From: Aulostomus chinensis | Lineage: Eukaryota > Chordata > Actinopteri > Syngnathiformes > Aulostomidae | DNA: 64,000 nucleotides | Assembly: GCA_037954235.1 (NCBI GenBank) | Contig: JBBMOA010000007.1 | Coordinates: 19,343,457 to 19,407,456 of the forward strand | Direction: 5' to 3' | In this document: one piece after another, positions 48,553 through 60,209 of the stretch | How the letters are laid out: each line of letters begins with the position of its first letter | How positions within the stretch are numbered: the stretch's first letter is position 1 | The notes under the pieces: generated by a model | Told to the model about the DNA's origin: nothing | Database searches by the model: none | The model's input: only the letters and a program-made list of their open reading frames with translations | Program-made: the position numbers and the translations under genes

Positions 48553-51500
48553 TGCGTGCATATATGTATGTGTGTATAATATTTATATGTGCGTTCGTGT
48601 AAATCATAATGTTACAAATTGAATTAAATATTTTTTTATTAAAGATTGTAAAATGTGCTCAATGGCCAGGTGTACACTTTTACCTATGTTTTATGAAATA
48701 GAATAAAAGCCCAAATGTATGGCTTGTGTCTCCCTCAGGAGCATCTTTCCTTGAAGAAGTACATTGTGGATATTGTGCTGGACAGCTCTGTTTCTTCAGA
48801 GAGCATGAAGGATGGCGAGGAGAGGCAGAAGGCACGTAAGAAGGCAAAGAAGCTCCGTGCCAGGATGAACTCCAGGTCATTGTCCATTTTCTCTGTCTTT
48901 CTCTCGCGCTCTGTCAGTCCATCACTTTCCATCCCTCCCTCACCGTCCCTTAAGAGGACAACACTGTGCCAGGACTATTCTTTTTTTATGAATGAGAAGG
49001 AGATAGGAAGCAGATGTTATGCGCATCCTGACTGTCCACACGGTGACACTGATGAGCTTAATTTATGGCCACTTTCAAAGATTGGGGAGCAAACCTGCAA
49101 ATCGGTCTTTAGTGCAGGGTTGTCCGTGTGTAAAGAGCTTTCCTCCAAATTGCTGCCATGGCATTGCCAATGTCTCTCTCTCTCTACCTACGGGATGCAG
49201 TTATGAGCTATGCCTATTTTTCTTCTTCTGGGCTATTGATTTTTAAATGAAATATCAAAGAAAATCAATACTAATCAACAAATAGGAGGCAGTGTTTCTG
49301 TGTGTCAGAACCTGGACTTGAGTTCAATCAGTTTAACTGGCTGTCACAACAGCGGGGGAGGGACCTGGAATTGAAGGAGTCTAAGAATATGAACTATGAG
49401 ATTTATTTATTTATTTTTTGTATTTTGTTTTGTTGTTGTTGTTGTTTTTTTTAATGATTGCAGGTTACCTCCTCAGCCGGAACACTTTTACATTACCATT
49501 AAGAATGAACCATGCATATGGATTCAAACAAGTAATGTCCTCCAAAGTTACAAGCTGATTACATTAGTAGTCTAATGTCAAATGGCTGAAATGTCATATT
49601 CACATGAAATAAACTTTGCTGATTTTACACAGAAGCTGCACTTTTAGAAGCCAAAAAAAAAAATCTGACTTGGTTTAGATATGGGAACCCGACAGACCCG
49701 AACATGGAACCTAAATTGAACGTTAATTCACTATATGTTATGATCATCATCATTTTTTTCCCCCTCCATCAGTTATCGTCTAGTATTCTGGACCAAGATC
49801 CTTTTCAAAAGAGGGTTTAGCTACAGGCTATAACACCCTGGCCATCCTGTGCTGCTGTTTTTGGCTTTGTGGGGCTCAGTGGTACTAAGAAAGTGACAAT
49901 ATGATCTGTGTCTGTTCACCGTCACTCCTTCACCAGTCCTTCTGGGACTAGCGCTCAAAGGCACTAGGCTTTCAAAGGTCATAAATAACACAGAGCCCCA
50001 GTAAACATAAAGGTGAGCTGTTTCACCACCGGCTGGAAATGAACCATTTTACTGGAACATTGTAGGTTGTCCGTAGAGCGCGAGTGCTTCTGACTAGTTT
50101 CACCGGGTTGATATGTTGTCCTGTCCTATTATAAAATGGTGCACACACATTTGAACTCACACTTTTAGGTTAATGTCTCTAATAAATATCTCAGGAGACA
50201 AATCTAGTGTTTATTCACACAACGAGCCCATGAGTGTGAGGTCTGAATAGAGGAACTTCTTCAAACAGAACAGAGTTGTCAGTGTATTGTAGAGTGTGTG
50301 TACTTCAGATGGTGGCGTACAAATACAAGGATACCCCCGGATAGAACGGAGTCTGAGGTAGTGAGCACATCCAGCCCGATTTAGTCGCTCTGCTGCCTTA
50401 GATGAAGGGAACCGGTCCTGCTAGTGAGGGCTTGTACAAAGACTGATTTATTGGTGCAAAAGTGTTATTTTCTCTTTCTTTTTTTTAAAAGATCAGGATA
50501 GTTAAATTTCTTTTCAAGTCTGTGCCTTTTAAGATTCAAGGCTTGTTTTGTGATATATGTCAGAAATTTCTCTCCTTAAACAACATCAAGATCAACTGTG
50601 AAATGAATCACTTGTTAATTTGTGCTTTCTCTCTTACCGCTGAACACATTGCTTGTCGGCAGCTTAACATCAGCCGCATCTGACGATAATGAATACTCTG
50701 TAATTGCTCCCTGTTAAACCTGGAAACATATAAAGCTGTCAAAGATTAATATTTTAATGTGCAGATGACAAAAAGGACTCCTGTGAGAGCAGCAGTTAAC
50801 CATTCACTCTATCATCGCATGGAATATGTACAGAATTGATCTCTGCAAATGTTTTATTTTGTTTTTCTTTTTTGCTCTGAAGTGTTTTAAGTATTAGAAA
50901 ATGCTATTCTCAAAATGATGCTGTTTTTCATGCAAGTCTGTCATTTTGCCGCTGCTACAGCAATACATGTTGTAAGGTAACATTCAAAACTATTGAATCA
51001 ACTATAGAAGTACAATTTTTTTTTTTTTTTTTTTTTTTTTTTGGAATTTGCAATATATGTCCTTGGTGAGAAACCACAGGCGTTGAGGCCCCCCTGCTGC
51101 CTGCCAGACTGGCCAGCTAGCTATTGATTGTTGTAAGATGTCAGTCAGAGAGATGAGAAAGATTGCAAACAATTGATTTAGCTTTGGTTGGTCCAGGTCT
51201 GGTCAGGTGGGACAAGTCCACCTGTCTTCTTCCAGGAAGGGTTAGATCCTATCAGTGTGAAGATTGCTACCCGGAAGAAGCTCAGTCTAACAATAGATCA
51301 ATAGTTGCTTATCTTGTCTGATTGACAGATAGAAATACACACACACACACACACGTACAGAATTTGTCTTCATGAATCTGGCTGTTTCTAATGCCGCAGA
51401 CTTCGTGTGACCTGTGACCTTCCATGAGGTCACACTCTTAAAAACACTGGGGATATTGTTGGTGACTTACATTAAATGTTTATCTGACAATTAGTGAAAT

Positions 51501-54500
51501 GGAAAAAGTGGCCTCCATTTTTAAATTGAGTTAAGAGGAGGAGGACAGAGTGAAGTCAGTGGCAGCAAAACACGTCCCTTTTCTTCAGGGGTGGTGTCTG
51601 ATTATTTGAAGTCAAGTTGCTGGGCTGACAGGCCAAATAAACTGACTCGACTTGAACTTTTCTCTTTCTCTTCACACTTTCACCCCATGTTGTATTTACT
51701 GACATTTACTACTTCTCCCTCTGCAGAGCAAAGGAATATGAGACATCACTTGAGGCAAAGACACAAGTCCTTGACTCACCGTACAAGGCCAAGTAAGTGT
51801 TGTTTTTAATTGATGTTCTACTTTTCTTCTAATAGATATACAGCTAGTGAAATGTTGTCTACAATTTTCCAGAGACACAAATCAACATAATCATTTGTAA
51901 TAATATTAACATGCAATTTTAGAGTGTCAAGTAATTATTAGAGGAATATGAATGACACTTCCTTTTTCCAAGAGTCAAATGGACATCTTCTTTAAATTGT
52001 TGGTTTTTACTTCACTCAAAAACTCCAAAATAAACTACATTCTGCCAAGAACAATGTCATTAATTCAGATTTTGTTTCAATTGTAAAATTTGTGTAAATG
52101 ATGAATTGTTGAGCACAATTTTTGATGTTTCTTCTTTTATCGATTTAATGTGACAGCTCTTGCAAGATTGTCTGTTCAAGGTGACCCAGAGTCCAAATAC
52201 CAAAACTGAAAAAATCTTTTATTGTAATTTAAGAGAAATAGAGCCAACAAGTTAATTAATTCATCAAAATCTACGATCACATTTTTAGGTTCAATTTGAT
52301 CAACTACTGATTCAGTCTCCAGCATAGTTTGTAGAAGCTGGCTGAACTTGTAGTTGTACGAACCAGATTTACAGTAACTCTTGGCTCCTTGAATGTTCAG
52401 GTTGCAGCGCTTGGTGAAGGACCTGTTGAAGCAGCTGCAGGGTCAAGACAGCGGCCAGTGGGCCAACAACAAAGTATCTGGCCTGGACCGAACTTTAGGA
52501 GAGATCTCTCGTATCTTGGAAAAACAGGTAGAGCAACAACTGTATCACAGCAAAACCTCATGATTTGTGTTGAAGTTCTTTTATTTTTTTTTAGCTGTAT
52601 ATTTAGGATCAGATGTTGCCTTTACTGTGTTTACTACATCAAATCCTCAGCCGTTCTGTTGTGATTGTCAACTCAACAGTCTGCAGCAGTACACAGGTCA
52701 TGCCAGAACTTTGGCATGTCTCCTCAGTGATTAGTTGTGTTTGGCTGTGGCTCCCTCTGTCTCACCCTCCCAACGTAGAGTATCGCTTACCCCAAGGCAA
52801 CTCGCATTTGGTTATTGGCTAACGAAGACCAGATTAACTGTGTTTTCATTGTGCACATGGTACCAATAGAGGGGCTTCCTTGCACGAGAGCAAGCATTGT
52901 CCTTGTGTCTATGTGGCTTGCACCACTCCAATGTCACTTGTTTAGACAATGTTAAATTGGATTTCTGGATGAAATTCCACAGATGCACATGACCTTGCTG
53001 AGAGAATTTGACATTTGTGTTATCTTTCTTGGTTTTTTTTTTTTCTTGCGCCACTTTTATAAGCACGCAGTCAGATGTAACTGCAGACGTTTCTATCTTT
53101 AGTTGATTTGAAACATCTGTTGCAGAGTTTTGTTTTGTTTTTTTCCCCATGATTTTTACTGTAAAGCTCACATTAATTTGAGACTGAGAGGAGGACTTAA
53201 TACACCTGCCACCATGTTTATGATGAGGAGAAATATACAGCCCACTTCCTGTAATGAGGCATAAATTTCCTGCCAAGTTGTGGTTTGCGCCATCATGACA
53301 TCCCTCTGTGTATGTCTGTGGGCGTACGGATAGAGAGATTATGGAGTCCCATCAGTGACAAGGGGGATGGCTGGAGAGGCTATTACTGAATTTCCCCAGA
53401 GAGGTAAAGAAAGAGGTGGCTGCAGTGGGTGGCACAGCGTCCTGTAAGGAGAGAGGAGGAGACCAGTGTGATGCGAGTAGCTCACAAGCTGTCACTACAC
53501 GAGGACTCCTCCCCTCAGCTCCACCTACCCCCAAAAGGAGGTCAGGGGTCAGTGGGCCACAGGAGATGTGCTCGTTTCAACAATGGTGTCGCTTGCAAAG
53601 AGGCAAATCAAGAGTGCAGGGTTCTGCTTTGTCTTTCACCTCAGTTTAAAAGCACATTTTTAAAGCTGTTCTGTCAAGTTCCACTCCAACATCTCCTTAC
53701 ATCCGAAGCCGTGTCCAACCATGATTGGCAAATGAGGCAGTCAGGGGAACACTTTCCTCTCTAATCCCTGGACAAAGTCAAATAAATAGAGTCTCCGTCA
53801 GCGTGGCTGTCTGGCCCCTGAGTCACTTCAAGTCGGGACCGTTTAGATTATTTGACCTAACAAGCATCTCTCATGTCATTGACTCACCTAGAGATTTGTT
53901 TTTCTCCCCCCATATCTGATTCAGTCTCCACTTTCTCTACTAATTCCTTAGACAACACCCGACACTTCCCTCCTGCACTGCTGTTTGGGACCCACCCCCC
54001 CTTCATTCCTCCCCGACTCGCGAGGCTACGCCATAGTCTCTGACCCCAGTCTGTTTCTCCCTCTGTGGCCTCTAATGGTTTATTTTGTGTCAAACCTGAT
54101 TTTGCTGTGATTGAGAAGCATAATTTTCCCAATGTGCTGTTCCTTTCTTTTTTAATCACACACTTGCTTTATTATTAAGCACTTGTATTTATATATTGCA
54201 TAAAGTGTTTACTACTGTTTTCAATTAAAGCTTGTCTAGAAAAGAGCAGTATGTATGACAGGTGAGGAGCTGTCAGGGACATGGAGCGTTTAGAACCAAA
54301 GAGCTCAGACTGTATTTACATTTTCATTGCAAGAGCATGGTGGTGCTGACCGGCGGGACAGTAGAGAGTTGTGCTTGGGCTCTGGTACAGCTAAAGAGCA
54401 GAGTGACAGGATAACAGGGTTGCTGGAGTGAACCAGACGGAAAGATACAGCCAAGATCAACGGTGTCAGGACTTGGGAGTGATAACATTTAGAAACATTC

Positions 54501-57500
54501 AAACTTTGAGAACAAAATATAAGATCTAGTAGTGCAACAACAGATGTAGTCATGCGCCAGTAATATGAGATGTGTATGAGATTAATATAAAGGAGTTATG
54601 ACCAGTATTCTGAGAATTTCTGAGTACGAATTGCAATGTGGACTAGTAGTATAATATCAATGTGTTTAGCAAATATTGCACATCCTACAATTATTTTAAA
54701 AGAGGCAAAATGTGTGATGTCCCAGCCTACAAACATCAAAAGAAAAGCATTAAAAAAAAAAAGATAAGTCTGTGGGCTGGGCTGTTTGGGCTGTCACAGT
54801 CATAATGAGGAAGAAAACCCGATGCTCACAATATCCCTGCCTGCAAATCATAATTTACAGATGTAGGAAAATATTGTTTGGTATAAATTCCTGTAAAAAA
54901 AAAAAAAATCACAAGATTGTCGTATCAAAACGTGAATATTGACACAGGAATGACAATTCTTACGAATGTTATGAATCCTTATGCAGTTACAGTATTAGTC
55001 AAAATAATCACAATGCATAGTGTTTCCTAATCGTTCAGTCCTCTTAACAGTGTATAGAATCACACGACGTGTAATGTCACATGCCGCACTTGTGGGGATA
55101 AACCTACCGAGGATGATGACCCAACTCTGCAGCTGTCCTCTCAGATTTATACTGACTTTCATCTTATTCTTTCAACCGTTCACTCTGAAGCTGCAACAGT
55201 GATTCACTCACAATGCTCATGGCTTCTTTTTTTCAGCTGCAACAAGCTGCTGTTTACTGAGAAACTGCTAGCAGTCACAGGGGGTGAATATAGCGGAGCT
55301 TTTCGCAGCTAAAGAGCCAGATAATTCCCTCGGGGGTTGATAAAGACTAAAAACAGAGCCCAAGGAAAGTAAATCTTAGATTTACGTGCACCAGGTGGAC
55401 AGGAACAGACCACAACACACATACAGACAACGGATACTAGAGGTGTGACGTCATTACCCATTTCTGGATTCAGATAGTAGACAGGGAGTGGGTGTGGCTT
55501 ATGCCAGACGTTTTCAAGTTGATAGCTTCACAAATCGCTAGTTGCTATCTGTTTAATAACCATGGAAAAAAAGCTAACAACCACTCCTCAGTAAATAAAA
55601 CAAATAGGTAAAAAAAATGCGTATAACTGAAAAGCATCTGTTTCTGCCTCATTTCCCAGCTTTTCATTTGGGTGCATCCTCCGTTAGATACCGGACAGAT
55701 TTCTTGTAGAGTCATTTATTCCCAAACAGCTTCATTTTGAATTCCTGACCGCAAGACCAGCAGGGTGTGAAATAGCTTTAAGCTTCTGGCTGTATTAGTT
55801 ACAAGTAGTGGTTGTGTGTGGTTTCTGTGGCAGGTTTGATTTTGCACCACACTGGTCTTTGATTAAACTTGGCTCATTTTATGGAATAAACAGAGTTTGT
55901 AGAATTATCCATCTCCATGTTCGCGCTGCACTCACACAGCCTACTAAATCATATGCCATCATGTCTTGTAAACACACAAGTTTATACTCGAGCCTAAAAT
56001 GTTTATACCATCAACCTTGTTGTGGTTTACAGTCGACTCGGCCCACAAAGCTTTGTTTAGGCTTTTCTTTAAGGCTGTATGATGATGAAATTCATGGGAA
56101 GAGATGGTGATCTGTTACACTTCTCGTCTCGGTCGTTGTGAGGTTTCAAGAGTGAAGCAGCAAGCACGTCGGATGAAGGTGAAGATCAGAGTTGAAGCCA
56201 GCCCTCGACGAACTCGGACAATTGCTGTCCATCTGTTGGTGGAGCAGCACGGCTGAGGCCTGTCCCCTCCTCTCAAGTGTAATTAAAGTGTCTGGTGGGA
56301 GGAGGCCACAAAGTGCAATCTGGCCAGTCTGCTGGTCTGCAGACACTGTTGCTGGAAGTACCAGCTGCTGCAGCCTTCCCATTGGCTGGGGTAACCATAG
56401 TTGACCCTGGACAATAATTGAATAAGATTGCCCTTCTTGTATAATTCAGGAGTCATCCTTCTCACTTGTGCCCTAATGCTTGGTGGTTCGCCTGTTAAAA
56501 AGATACATTAGGTACCATGTGCTTTCTATTTTGATTGACACTGTAAGGAACCCTTTGCATTCTGTGAACGTGTTTAATTTCAGCCTAATTTGGCATAAAA
56601 AATGTCAGAAATTCGAGACATTTAGCCCACATGAAAAAGAGGGCTCAAGCAAGTATGGTACTTAGAGAGGCTCAGATCAATATTATTTGAAACAAGAAAT
56701 GAATCAAATGACAGTGTTAGATGCCAGGCGTGTTGCACCTCCCCTGCAGCGTGTTTCAGCTCTATTTAACTATCCAACCATCAACTTTTTCTGTTCGGTG
56801 CCAAGCAGGTAAAGAGTGAACCACCAGTAAATGGACACAGGTAGCAACTAGCTGGTGGACACAGAGTGCATTTAGCAGTTAAAGAGCCAGTTTTGTCCCT
56901 CTGGAGTTGATGGAGACCAGGCAAGCTCAAACCTAAAGAGAGTGAATACTGGACTTAGATTCACATCCAGAAAAACTACTCCTAATAAATTAGAAGGTTG
57001 TTCCGTAACTGCTGGATGTAAACATGCAAATGTTTGCTAACCTGCCTGCTGTGTTAACTTAAAAAATTACGGAGTTGTCAGTGTTGTGTAATAACTTGTT
57101 GTTTTACACCCATAGGTGGATAAATTAAAGAGGTTAATGGAGATTTAATTGATCTTCTTAAATCTTAGCAATATTGTTTACTAATGGAATGGACACGAAG
57201 CAAGGCAAGCTCATGTTCAGCAAGCACTGCTTCAACCATGTCAGCCTCTCACGTTAGCATGTTAACTGGGATATTTTATTCAAACCCACAAATGTTAAAC
57301 TTGGTCAACATGGTGGCACTACCTGTATATATTTTGCCACAGTCTGCAAACTTCATCCTCCATTAAGCATTTCCAACATTTCGCATCAACTGCTCTAATA
57401 GCTGTAGAGGTTATTAAGTCTGTACTAAACGGCAGACTAACATTGACTTCGCACAATTCCCAACTGCTTCCTGTCTTTTAGCTAAGCTAGGCTAAATGCT

Positions 57501-60139
57501 TCTGATCTAACGTTTGGTGACGAAGTGCCTGGTCAACTGTAACCATCAGTTGAAATGCAATTTACAAATCCTTGATCATGTTTATTGAGCTTAAACACAT
57601 TGTTTACATCCTAGAAAAATGTATACGCACGTTCAGCTTCGCATGTTCAGACATTCTCACCAGATGCACGTTCTCGTTTCTAGGAAATTCAGCTGCACAA
57701 ACCACAGCACACACTGACTGCAGAACTTGCAAAACAAGCATTTAATCCTAGCAATTTGTGAATAGCACGTCGTCACAGTCATACGCTGGTGTCGTTTTGT
57801 TTTTCGTGAACCACTGCATGCATGGTCCACCTGCAGATAGTGTATCAGGTAGTTTGAACTTAATCCTTCTCACCCGGATTGCTCCATCTTCACAACAGAT
57901 AAATCTGTCAGCAGAGCAGAAAAGACACCAAATAGCCAAGTTGCTCTTGTCTGGTTTTCTCAGAGGACGGCCAGGACCAGGCAGGTCCCAGTTACCCCCT
58001 TTAATACCTTTTGATAAGCAGCTATGAAAGAGCGGCCTCTTCTCATTTCACTGAGGAGTATTTAGGTAGATGTGTTGATGGGAGGGTTAAGAGAAGGGTT
58101 AAACCAAGCTCAGTAAGGGAGATCCAAACTGCCTTCTGGAGCAGTCATAATGAGGTATGTTTTTTAAAAAGCTGCATAGACCTTTGAGAAAGCCTTTGAA
58201 TCATTTCTAATTATGTTGAATGCTGTGAGTCTTCACCTTGTTTGTGAAGATTTTTGTGCTGAACCCTAAACGATTGTTCAGAATAACGCCGGAATCGTGG
58301 AGCAGTTACCTGAGCAGGCAGCGTGAATGACAGATGAAGAGCTTATCTGTAATTTGGTAAAGCGCTTCTCGGTCAATGTGTTCAGGCTTGTTGGCAACTT
58401 CCCATCAAAAGAACAAAAGCGATGTGAAGTGGCTGGATTTTAGCGCTGTCACTGCAGTGAGGAGCCTCTAACCTCATTAGGTGGAGGAGTGACCTGCGGT
58501 GGAAGACAGCCCGCCGCAGTTGAGTGAAGAAGGCTCTTCGTCGGCAGCTCCCCTCCAGCTCCTTTCCTCCCTGTTGACCCAGGCACAAACATGCTGGATT
58601 GAGGCGCTTGCTCCTGGCTTTGTACTTGTTGATTTATAAGATAGTGTAGCAACAACATCTGACCCACTTACAATTACTCTAATTTACTCCTCTCTGCTAT
58701 CATCACAGCAGAGCAGGACCTAACCATTTACATGTGTTCCTAAATCTAATGCTCTGCACTGTTTTATTTTTCATCTGCTGTGTTAGTCTTCTTTTTTCAT
58801 TTTGCGAAGGTTTAAATTCTTCTTTTCCTTTGCATGGTCTCTGTAAAGAAAGGCATTTGAGATGATGACAAAAGTTGAATGAAATTAGGACGTTTTAACT
58901 TTGTTACTTCGGAGCAGTCCTGCCAATATCCTCTTTGAACCACAGTTTGATCCCCACTGCTGACGTTCTCTGAAAACATGCGGGAGTTTAGTGACTTTCA
59001 GTCCTTACTGACTGAAGGAATTCAAATATCGTTATTAACCGTCTTCATCATGTGGCGTCGGTGTGAGTTGCATTTGTTTTCCAGCTGGGTTTCTCTGATT
59101 TCCTTAAGTTAAACTGCTATAAGAAAAAATAAATACTAGAACTGAACTGGCACCAGTAGAGAGCAGAGTCCCTCCCAGGCAATTGTTCAAGACAAGATTT
59201 AGTTTAAGCCTATGGAAGCTTGACCTAACCTAAAATTTGGTGAAAATTGACAAGTTTTGCGTAATCCTGCTGACGGACAGTTGGGAAGAAGGAAAATGCT
59301 AAACCAACAACATAATCAGGTGTTGTTTAAGTAACTTTCTAAACTCTTGATATGCAGCTAATTATTTTTTTATCAAGTCTGTTTACCAGGGGAAAAACAT
59401 GTGATTTGTGTCAAATACTGCATCCTGATATGCTCTGTTACGATCTGCTGTAGTGGCCCCATTATTCATATTTTGTCTACCAATTTAAAGTTTCATGTAA
59501 AAGTGAAAATGAAATCAAGCACATTTGCAAGTTACTGGTTTTAAAGTTCTTTAATCATTTCTTTATTTATTTCCGAGGAGTGTCACATCTGCAAGGTCGG
59601 CTAGAATGAGAGAATTCTCTTCTTGCGTTGTTCTTTAAACGACCTGGTGGCGTTTCCTCCGTTGGACTGTGGTCATTCAGTGAGACCACCCTGGTGCTAA
59701 CTAAAATCTGTGCAGCATTTGCCTTCTACTGAAACTTGACTGTTTAGGGGCGGGCTCAGGTTGTGCACTTTTGAGATTAAACAGGAATACTTTAGGGATC
59801 ACTTTGTTTCAGATTTCAATTCCTCGCCCCAGTAGAAGAAAGAGAGGGTCCCTCCCTTGTGAGAGCCATGTAATCCCCTGTCCAGCCTGTGGCTCATTGT
59901 CCCTTCAATGTACCTCTCGGTTTCTCTCACTCTCTCACTGACTCACTTACTCTCTCTCACTCACTCTCTCTCTCTCTCTCTCTCTCTCTATCCATCGTTC
60001 TCTCTCTGTCCATGCCTCGACAGAACAACGCAGACCAAGTGGCCTTCCAAGTGGGCGGCGGCCTCTCGGCTCTGGAACAAATCCTGCAAGTCGTCACTGC
60101 TGCCTCCACACCCACCGCAGTTCCTCGTATTCCTCTCAA
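22418..60139 (+). CDS. scaper: S-phase cyclin A-associated protein in the ER (SCAPER), 5' 23 coding exons; 3' end off window
   Basis: Exons: 22418-22585, 32342-32459, 32892-32968, 34112-34309, 36871-36971, 37403-37519, 38170-38297, 38389-38675, 39139-39480, 40684-40845, 40926-40992, 41083-41200, 41539-41650, 42064-42204, 42484-42639, 42720-42862, 42968-43049, 43145-43297, 44846-44953, 48739-48875, 51727-51792, 52401-52527 and 60024-60139. All phases agree, giving 1074 codons plus two bases of a protein of about 1400 aa. Residues about 122-260 form the SCAPER N-terminal domain ('RARYWAFLFDNLRRAVDEIY'). A low-complexity Pro/Ser region follows, then a long charged coiled coil (about 515-870), then a C2H2 finger Cys884-x2-Cys887-x12-His900-x5-His906 split between exons 18 and 19. 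In mammals SCAPER binds cyclin A/CDK2, sits at the ER, and takes part with CCR4-NOT in tubulin mRNA decay; its loss causes retinal and ciliopathy-like disease. Exon 1 (a Gly/Arg/Ser-rich N-terminus) is less certain than the rest. Confidence 0.95.
24868..24921 (+). other. scaper: Possible alternative first coding exon of scaper
   Basis: An ATG opens 18 codons ('MSGVDKDEEPAHTLYFYS') ending in phase 0 at a strong donor, GTACGT. Splicing to the exon at 32342 (GCA TCT TTT) would keep the scaper frame. The 600 bases upstream are GC-richer than the rest of the intron. No transcript evidence is available, so this is inference. Confidence 0.25.
25213..25240 (+). repeat. (CTG)n-like trinucleotide repeat
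   Basis: About nine CTG units with one CCG interruption, within scaper intron 1. Confidence 0.85.
25759..25791 (+). repeat. G12-(GA)10 microsatellite
   Basis: A G run followed by GA dinucleotides in scaper intron 1; purine-only on this strand. Confidence 0.9.
26471..26585 (+). mobile_element. Truncated SINE/LINE tail
   Basis: Only the tail is present: 'TGTCCAGGGTGAACC', 'CTCTCACCCAATGTAAGCTG', C-rich stretch and 'GGATAAGCCGTATAGAAAAT'. It matches the 3' parts of the copies at 4782 and 31559, so it is a 5'-truncated insertion. Confidence 0.7.
26853..26870 (+). repeat. C18 homopolymer
   Basis: A run of C near the left end of the hAT element. Confidence 0.9.
27654..28698 (+). mobile_element. 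Nested non-autonomous DNA element with TAA target duplication
   Basis: The insertion begins TTAGGGCCTGAGCC, and its exact reverse complement GGCTCAGGCCCTAA lies at 28667-28680, followed by an 18-base tail that includes the short hairpin GCTGCTTGCAGC. TAA is present at both edges (27651-27653 and 28699-28701). The sister hAT module at about 29640 shows the uninterrupted site 'CCCTCTAATTTCTCATG', so the boundaries are direct observation. It has no long open frame, so it is a MITE-like element. The family name is not certain. Confidence 0.7.
30055..30561 (+). pseudogene. hAT transposase remnant with BED zinc finger
   Basis: The first open stretch contains 'VWKHFGL', 'CKLCHTNV' and 'GNTTNMRAN', the shape of a ZBED-type BED finger; the His part ('HHPDKIVL') continues in another frame after a frameshift and stop. 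A further frame has 'DLRPYSVVENTGFRRMVNAM', typical of the hAT transposase N-terminal half. The catalytic RNase H-like part and the dimerisation region are absent, and the right end of the element comes only about 260 bases later. It is a broken fossil with no expected function. Confidence 0.7.
31559..31811 (+). mobile_element. tRNA-derived SINE, copy 2
   Basis: Same family as 4782-5050: a perfect Pol III B-box-like GGTTCGATCC at about 31600, the body 'GTCAAAGTATCCTTGAGCAA', the LINE-shared tail with 'GCGACCCTTAACAGATAGG', and terminal GGAT repeats. The A-box part of the head is damaged. Confidence 0.8.
34310..36870 (+). other. scaper intron 4
   Basis: No exon and no recognisable transposon is seen. 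About 34740-35060 and 36240-36790 are unique-looking, more GC-balanced stretches that could be conserved noncoding DNA. About 35540-36180 is rich in A/T homopolymers. Confidence 0.5.
37520..38169 (+). other. scaper intron 6
   Basis: Nothing beyond ordinary intron sequence is seen. Confidence 0.6.
39481..40683 (+). other. scaper intron 9
   Basis: Ordinary AT-rich intron with a short G run near 39522; no repeat family or exon is visible. Confidence 0.6.
43298..44845 (+). other. scaper intron 18 (splits the zinc-finger codons)
   Basis: Contains a short GT/TA repeat near 43928-43952. The intron separates the two Cys from the two His of the C2H2 finger. Confidence 0.6.
47080..47112 (+). repeat. 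(GT)n microsatellite
   Basis: About sixteen GT units with single-base interruptions. Confidence 0.9.
48185..48225 (+). repeat. Poly-G tract followed by GGAGC units
   Basis: A run of about 19 G leads into GCGGAGCGGAGCGGAGC; quadruplex-prone on this strand. Confidence 0.85.
48516..48549 (+). repeat. (TG)n microsatellite
   Basis: About seventeen uninterrupted TG units, about 190 bases before scaper exon 20. Confidence 0.9.
48876..51726 (+). other. scaper intron 20
   Basis: No exon or named transposon. It contains a T27 tract (51016-51042) and an AC repeat (about 51335-51353). About 50630-50830 looks like candidate regulatory DNA. Confidence 0.5.
51016..51042 (+). repeat. T27 homopolymer
   Basis: An uninterrupted run of 27 T in scaper intron 20. 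Confidence 0.95.
52528..60023 (+). other. scaper intron 22
   Basis: A 7.5 kb intron. Several antisense and sense frames here show no family signature and no paired splice sites. No clear transposon is seen. The 3' end is a long TC microsatellite (about 59922-60010) that merges with the acceptor of exon 23. About 58260-58640 looks unique and GC-balanced. Confidence 0.5.
59964..59989 (+). repeat. (TC)n microsatellite in splice acceptor region
   Basis: Thirteen TC units inside a longer pyrimidine-rich tract ending at the CAG acceptor (60021-60023) of scaper exon 23. Confidence 0.9.
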
Positions 60140-60178
60140 GTTAGTACCTTTTCGAAATGGAAATTGCACATATATGTG

Positions 60179-60209
<31 letters not shown>

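Larger units (their letters stand above)
44954..48738 (+). other. scaper intron 19
   Basis: A 3.8 kb intron without named transposons. Unique-looking stretches with homeodomain-core and E-box-like motifs lie around 45590-46440. Microsatellites are at 47080-47112, 48185-48203 and 48516-48549. Confidence 0.5.

Noticed and set aside
52812..53276. 154-codon minus-strand open frame in scaper intron 22
   Set aside because: No recognisable domain, Lys/Thr-rich low-complexity stretches from poly-T, and no partner exons. Probably chance.
53352..53764. Overlapping frames on both strands near 53.4-53.7 kb
   Set aside because: No family signature; it falls between well-placed scaper exons, and adding it would break the frame.
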